Below, piece after piece: positions 4,255 to 7,143 of a stretch of DNA of 7,143 nucleotides (its first letter is position 1; each line of letters starts with the position of its first letter). Below the pieces are notes generated by a model. The model made no database searches. It had not been told where the DNA came from and saw nothing but the letters and a program-made list of their open reading frames with translations. The stretch is taken from positions 1-7,143 of the forward strand of contig JAKSDM010001691.1 in the NCBI GenBank assembly GCA_022360135.1, written 5' to 3'. The stretch comes from Pseudanabaenales cyanobacterium. Its GTDB lineage: Bacteria; Cyanobacteriota; Cyanobacteriia; Phormidesmidales; Phormidesmidaceae. Position numbers and translations under genes: made by a program.

Positions 4255-5889
4255 TTAGGTAATAACCGTTGGCTTTTCCCGGCCAGTTAATTCACGGATC
4301 TGGGCCAGTTCACTCGCTAGCTGAATGAGGGCGGACAGCGACTGTTGAGTATCCAGATTGTGTCTGGCCGGATCAGGTTCGTAGCTTTCCAGATAAACCC
4401 GTAGTGTCGCTCCCTGGGTGCCTGTTCCGGAGAGGCGAAATACGATCCGCGACCCGTCTGTGAATCCAATGCGGACGCCTTGCTTCTGGCTGATGCTGCC
4501 GTCAACCGGATCGGTGTAGCTGAAGTCGTCGGCGTACTTGACCTCGTATTGGCCGAGTTGTTTGCCTGTTAGGGTTGAAAGAGCAGTGCGCAAGTTATCC
4601 ATTAGTCGGTTGGCGTCCGCCGTCTCGACCCCCTCGTAGTCGTGGCGTGAGTAGTAGTTCCGTCCGTAGGTCCGCCAATGGGCTTGAACAATTTCCTCAA
4701 CCGATTGCTGCCGAACCGCCAAAATATTTAGCCAGAAAAGCACAGCCCAGAGCCCATCCTTCTCTCGGACATGGTTTGAGCCAGTACCGAAGCTTTCTTC
4801 TCCACATAGGGTGGCCTTCCCCGCATCTAGCAGATTGCCAAAAAACTTCCACCCTGTAGGGGTTTCATAGCAGTCGACGCCCAGTTGAGCGGCCACCCGA
4901 TCCACGGCCTGGCTGGTGGGCATGGAGCGCGCCACCCCAGCCAAACCAGACCGATAGCCGGGAGCCAGTTTGGCATTGGCCGCCAACACCGCCAGACTAT
5001 CACTGGGGGTAACAAAGAACTGGCGACCCAAGATCATATTGCGATCGCCATCTCCATCTGATGCGGCGCCAAAATCTGGCGCGTTTTCACCAAACAGGCG
5101 ATCCACCAAGTCACGGGCGTAGACTAGATTAGGGTCGGGATGCCCACCGCCGAAATCTTCCAAGGGAGCGCCATTCAGCACAGTCCCTGCTGGCGCGTTG
5201 AGCCGCCGCTCAAAGATAGCGTGGGCGTAAGGACCCGTAACCGCATGCAGGGAGTCCATGCACATACGAAACTTACCAGAAGTGAGTAACTGCTGAATTT
5301 GATCAAAGTCAAACAGCGCCTCCATCAGGGCGGCATAGTCAGTTACTGGGTCGATGATATCGACCTTCATGGAACCGAGTTGAGTGGATGCAATCCGATC
5401 CAGATCCACATCACTGGCCTCAAGAATCGGATAAGCATCAATCACTTTGCTGCGGGCAAACATCGCCTCGGTCACCTTCTCAGGCGCAGGGCCGCCATTG
5501 CCGATATTGTACTTAACGCCAAAATCTCCTGCTGGTCCCCCTGGATTGTGACTCGCCGAGAGAATGACGCCGCCAAAGGCCCGGTATTTACAAATAATGC
5601 AAGATACAGCCGGGGTGGAAAGAATCCCGCCCTGACCCACCAAGACTCGGCCAAAGCCATTGGCCGCCGCCATCTTCAAGATGATCTGAATGGCCTGACG
5701 ATTGTAATAACGGCCATCTCCCCCTAAAACTAAAGTCTGTCCCTGAATACCCTCAAGACTGTCAAATATAGACTGGACAAAGTTCTCTAGATAGTGGCTT
5801 TTTTGGAAAACCGACACCTGCTTGCGAAGTCCTGAAGTCCCAGGCTTTTGGTCAGCAAAGGGCTTCGTGGATATGGTTTGAATAGTCAT
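4255..5889 (-). CDS. pgm: Phosphoglucomutase (alpha-D-glucose phosphate-specific)
   Basis: This enzyme interconverts glucose 1-phosphate and glucose 6-phosphate, linking glycogen synthesis and breakdown to central metabolism in the cytoplasm. The 544 residues are full length for the family and the four-domain motif order is complete. KPGTSGLRK (15-23) forms the substrate-binding N-terminus. SASHNPGG (111-118) carries Ser113, the phosphoserine that exchanges phosphate. SDGDGDR (277-283) supplies the metal-binding aspartates 278, 280 and 282. GEESFGTGSNHVRE (363-376) is the sugar-binding loop, and RLSGTGTQG (485-493) is the phosphate-binding loop. This is the PGM1-like type typical of cyanobacteria and eukaryotes. 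The ATG at 5889 has GAGG (5896-5899) 6 bases upstream. It is transcribed alone, followed by a strong hairpin at 4196-4230, with heptamer repeat copy B about 130 bases upstream. No key residue is missing. Confidence 0.96.
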   Translation of the reverse strand: MTIQTISTKPFADQKPGTSGLRKQVSVFQKSHYLENFVQSIFDSLEGIQGQTLVLGGDGRYYNRQAIQIILKMAAANGFGRVLVGQGGILSTPAVSCIICKYRAFGGVILSASHNPGGPAGDFGVKYNIGNGGPAPEKVTEAMFARSKVIDAYPILEASDVDLDRIASTQLGSMKVDIIDPVTDYAALMEALFDFDQIQQLLTSGKFRMCMDSLHAVTGPYAHAIFERRLNAPAGTVLNGAPLEDFGGGHPDPNLVYARDLVDRLFGENAPDFGAASDGDGDRNMILGRQFFVTPSDSLAVLAANAKLAPGYRSGLAGVARSMPTSQAVDRVAAQLGVDCYETPTGWKFFGNLLDAGKATLCGEESFGTGSNHVREKDGLWAVLFWLNILAVRQQSVEEIVQAHWRTYGRNYYSRHDYEGVETADANRLMDNLRTALSTLTGKQLGQYEVKYADDFSYTDPVDGSISQKQGVRIGFTDGSRIVFRLSGTGTQGATLRVYLESYEPDPARHNLDTQQSLSALIQLASELAQIRELTGREKPTVIT

Positions 5890-5963
5890 TTAGATCCTCT
5901 GAGTAAACAGGTCAGCGAAAATACTTAATCTTTTTAGATGCTTTTAGAAATTAGTTTTACCAA

Positions 5964-5969
5964 ATTGTA
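5964..5969 (-). promoter_or_regulatory. pgm: Possible -10 box of the phosphoglucomutase promoter
   Basis: TACAAT on the - strand matches the sigma-70 -10 consensus at 5 of 6 positions and lies about 75 bases upstream of the start codon. No good -35 hexamer stands at the right distance, which is common in cyanobacterial promoters but leaves this call weak. Confidence 0.25.
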
Positions 5970-5985
5970 GAGAAGTCTGGGTTAA

Positions 5986-6012
5986 GGGAATAGGGAATTA
6001 AGGAATGGGGAA
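5986..6012. repeat. Purine-rich GGGAAT-type short repeat
   Basis: The + strand has a run of near-copies: AGGGAAT, AGGGAAT, AGGAATG and GGGGAAC. Such degenerate GGGAAT runs are common in cyanobacterial spacers. It lies between heptamer repeat copy B and the phosphoglucomutase leader and has no evident function. Confidence 0.5.
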
Positions 6013-6021
6013 CAATAATAC

Positions 6022-6203
6022 AGGGTATCTACTTATTAAGCCGGAACGTTCTGGCTGGGCAAGAATTTATTAGTCATTGGTTATTGGTTATTGGTCAAGT
6101 GACAAGTGATAAGTGACAAGTGACAGGTGGCAAGTGACAAGTGACAAGTGACAGCTGGATTCTGAGTTCCATCTCAGGGATAATTTCCCGCTTTAAGTTG
6201 ACG
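6022..6203 (-). repeat. Heptamer-bearing intergenic repeat, copy B
   Basis: Read on the - strand, this has the same order as copy A at 1456-1567: CGTCAACTTAAA (6192-6203), TGTCACT-type heptamers (eight units, 6098-6153), ACCAATA/G heptamers (three units, 6075-6095), then the tail (6022-6074). The tail matches copy A at roughly nine positions in ten, with a 3-base indel. Copy B has about 38 extra bases (6154-6191) before the heptamers, with two small hairpins: CTGAG/CTCAG (6162-6177) and GGGA/TCCC (6177-6189). Its tail contains a near-palindrome around GAACGTTC. Like copy A, its tail points toward the start of the neighbouring gene, here phosphoglucomutase. Confidence 0.8.
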
Positions 6204-6280
6204 CCCTACCCACCCAAATGACTCAGTTATATTTAGTGTAGAGCCGCCATTCAAAGTGTCGCCTCATCTTCAAGACGCCT

Positions 6281-7143
6281 ATGTTAGAGCCTATTTATAG
6301 CCCCATCATTTTTGTTGGTCGAGAACAGGAGCTTGCATGGTTGACTCAGATGATGCAGGCTCCCTTGAGCGATCCCGCCGCCAAATGGATACTCTCTGTC
6401 CAGGCCCCTGGTGGAATGGGTAAAACCCAGCTCCTCAAGCAATTCGCTGAGGCGGCTCAAAAAAGCCGTGAGGCTATCAACAGTCATACTGTTTTGGTTA
6501 CTCAGCATCCGATTGATCTCTACTTAACCTCCCATCAAACCGAGTCGGGAATTCTTAGAAGCATTGCGGCGCAACTAACCGCTGCTTCTGGAACAAACCC
6601 CTTTCAGTCCTTTTTTGCGGCCCTGGACCGCAGTTTTCGGGCAACTGAAGAAGATGTCGATCTGCGAGAGATCTTTTTAGCCTGTTACCGAACTTTAGAA
6701 ACGGATCAGGTGGTTTTGTTGTTTGACACGATTGAGTACGCCAGCCAAGCGGTACAGCGTTTCTTTCAGGAAATGCTGCCTCAATTCCGTCTGGGAGGAC
6801 AAGAAGGGTTGGGCTCCCTAGTGGTGACGGCGGGCCGGAAATTCCTGACAGACTATTGCGATCATCCCCACATTGCCGTCTTAGAACTTCAGGGTTTATC
6901 CCAATCTGAAATTCGTCAGTATTTTGAGACGGTTTTTCCTAAGCGACGAACCTCGGCGATTTCTCCCCAATTTATTGATCGCATCGCCACCCTCTCCCAA
7001 GGCCGTCCGATTCTGGTGGCGTTAACCATCGATTGGCTGAATTACGGCAGTTCGCCTGAAGAGTTGGATGCAGATAGCCCGGAAGCCTTTGAGCGGATGA
7101 TGATTGAACGCATTAGTGAATTGCGTTATCCGGAAGATCAAAC
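6281..7143 (+). CDS. STAND-type NTPase, N-terminal part (runs off the window)
   Basis: The first 287 codons of an open frame that continues past the right edge encode a P-loop NTPase of the STAND/AAA-like group: switch proteins that bind ATP, oligomerise and activate an attached effector. FVGREQEL (11-18) is the typical lead-in. Walker A is PGGMGKT (43-49) with Lys48 and Thr49. Walker B is VVLLFDTIE (144-152) with Asp149. VTAGR (182-186) fits the sensor-1/arginine motif. LSQSEIRQYF (206-215) and QGRPILVAL (240-248) match the helical region and the GxP motif seen in NB-ARC/STAND proteins. The NTPase starts directly at the N-terminus, so any effector or sensor (for example TPR or WD repeats) must be C-terminal or in another protein. 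An in-frame TAG at 6239-6241 with no ATG, GTG or TTG between makes ATG 6281 the first usable start. No clear Shine-Dalgarno sequence is seen. Function beyond the NTPase is unknown. Confidence 0.85.
   Translation, partial: MLEPIYSPIIFVGREQELAWLTQMMQAPLSDPAAKWILSVQAPGGMGKTQLLKQFAEAAQKSREAINSHTVLVTQHPIDLYLTSHQTESGILRSIAAQLTAASGTNPFQSFFAALDRSFRATEEDVDLREIFLACYRTLETDQVVLLFDTIEYASQAVQRFFQEMLPQFRLGGQEGLGSLVVTAGRKFLTDYCDHPHIAVLELQGLSQSEIRQYFETVFPKRRTSAISPQFIDRIATLSQGRPILVALTIDWLNYGSSPEELDADSPEAFERMMIERISELRYPEDQ

Noticed and set aside
4575..5727. Open frames of 62 to 142 codons overlapping phosphoglucomutase in other frames
   Set aside because: They lie wholly within a well-conserved full-length enzyme and their translations match no motif I know.
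1456..6203. Repeat copies A and B as the inverted ends of one composite transposon spanning 1.4-6.2 kb
   Set aside because: The enclosed genes include housekeeping phosphoglucomutase, no transposase is present, the copies differ in heptamer number and lack terminal inverted repeats, and no flanking target duplication is seen.
6284..6508. 74-codon open frame on the - strand at the start of the STAND gene
   Set aside because: It is antisense to the VGRE and Walker A motifs of the + strand gene and has no recognisable content.

Overview
The window most likely comes from a cyanobacterium, probably a repeat-rich filamentous one. Three exact copies of the HIP1 octamer GCGATCGC (1668-1675, 2915-2922, 5041-5048) are far more than chance would give in 7 kb. 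The intergenic regions carry runs of 7-bp tandem repeats and the GTAGGGTGGGCATTGCCCAC motif, both familiar from cyanobacterial genomes. The phosphoglucomutase is the long form with the SASHNPGG active-site loop used by cyanobacteria and eukaryotes. No species can be named from this alone.

Layout, left to right. (1) The C-terminal part of an EAL-domain (cyclic-di-GMP phosphodiesterase-type) protein, + strand, entering from outside. (2) A 92-bp palindromic miniature element (copy 1). (3) A class II aldolase/adducin-family gene on the - strand, convergent with the EAL gene. (4) An intergenic stretch with a heptamer-bearing repeat (copy A) ending 3 bases before the next start codon. (5) A two-domain ABC-F ATPase, + strand. 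(6) A gap with a leftward-facing terminator, a possible decayed gene and miniature element copy 2. (7) A small secreted repeat protein, - strand. (8) About 350 bp without a gene, packed with inverted repeats. (9) Phosphoglucomutase, - strand. (10) Heptamer repeat copy B, in the opposite orientation to copy A. (11) The first 287 codons of a STAND-type NTPase, + strand, running off the right edge.

The genes do not form one pathway and no operon is evident; each appears to be its own transcription unit. Phosphoglucomutase is core glycogen/sugar-phosphate metabolism, the EAL protein belongs to second-messenger signalling, the ABC-F protein probably acts on the ribosome, and the STAND protein may be a sensor or defence NTPase. 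The least explained parts are non-coding or small: the miniature element family, whose two copies are each bounded by a 10-bp direct repeat; the A/B repeat family, placed in the same relative orientation upstream of two unrelated genes; the hairpin-dense gap at 3965-4230; and the small exported protein with two 29-residue repeats whose 17-residue core is identical although its DNA has drifted only at silent positions. I see no CRISPR array, tRNA, rRNA or complete insertion sequence.
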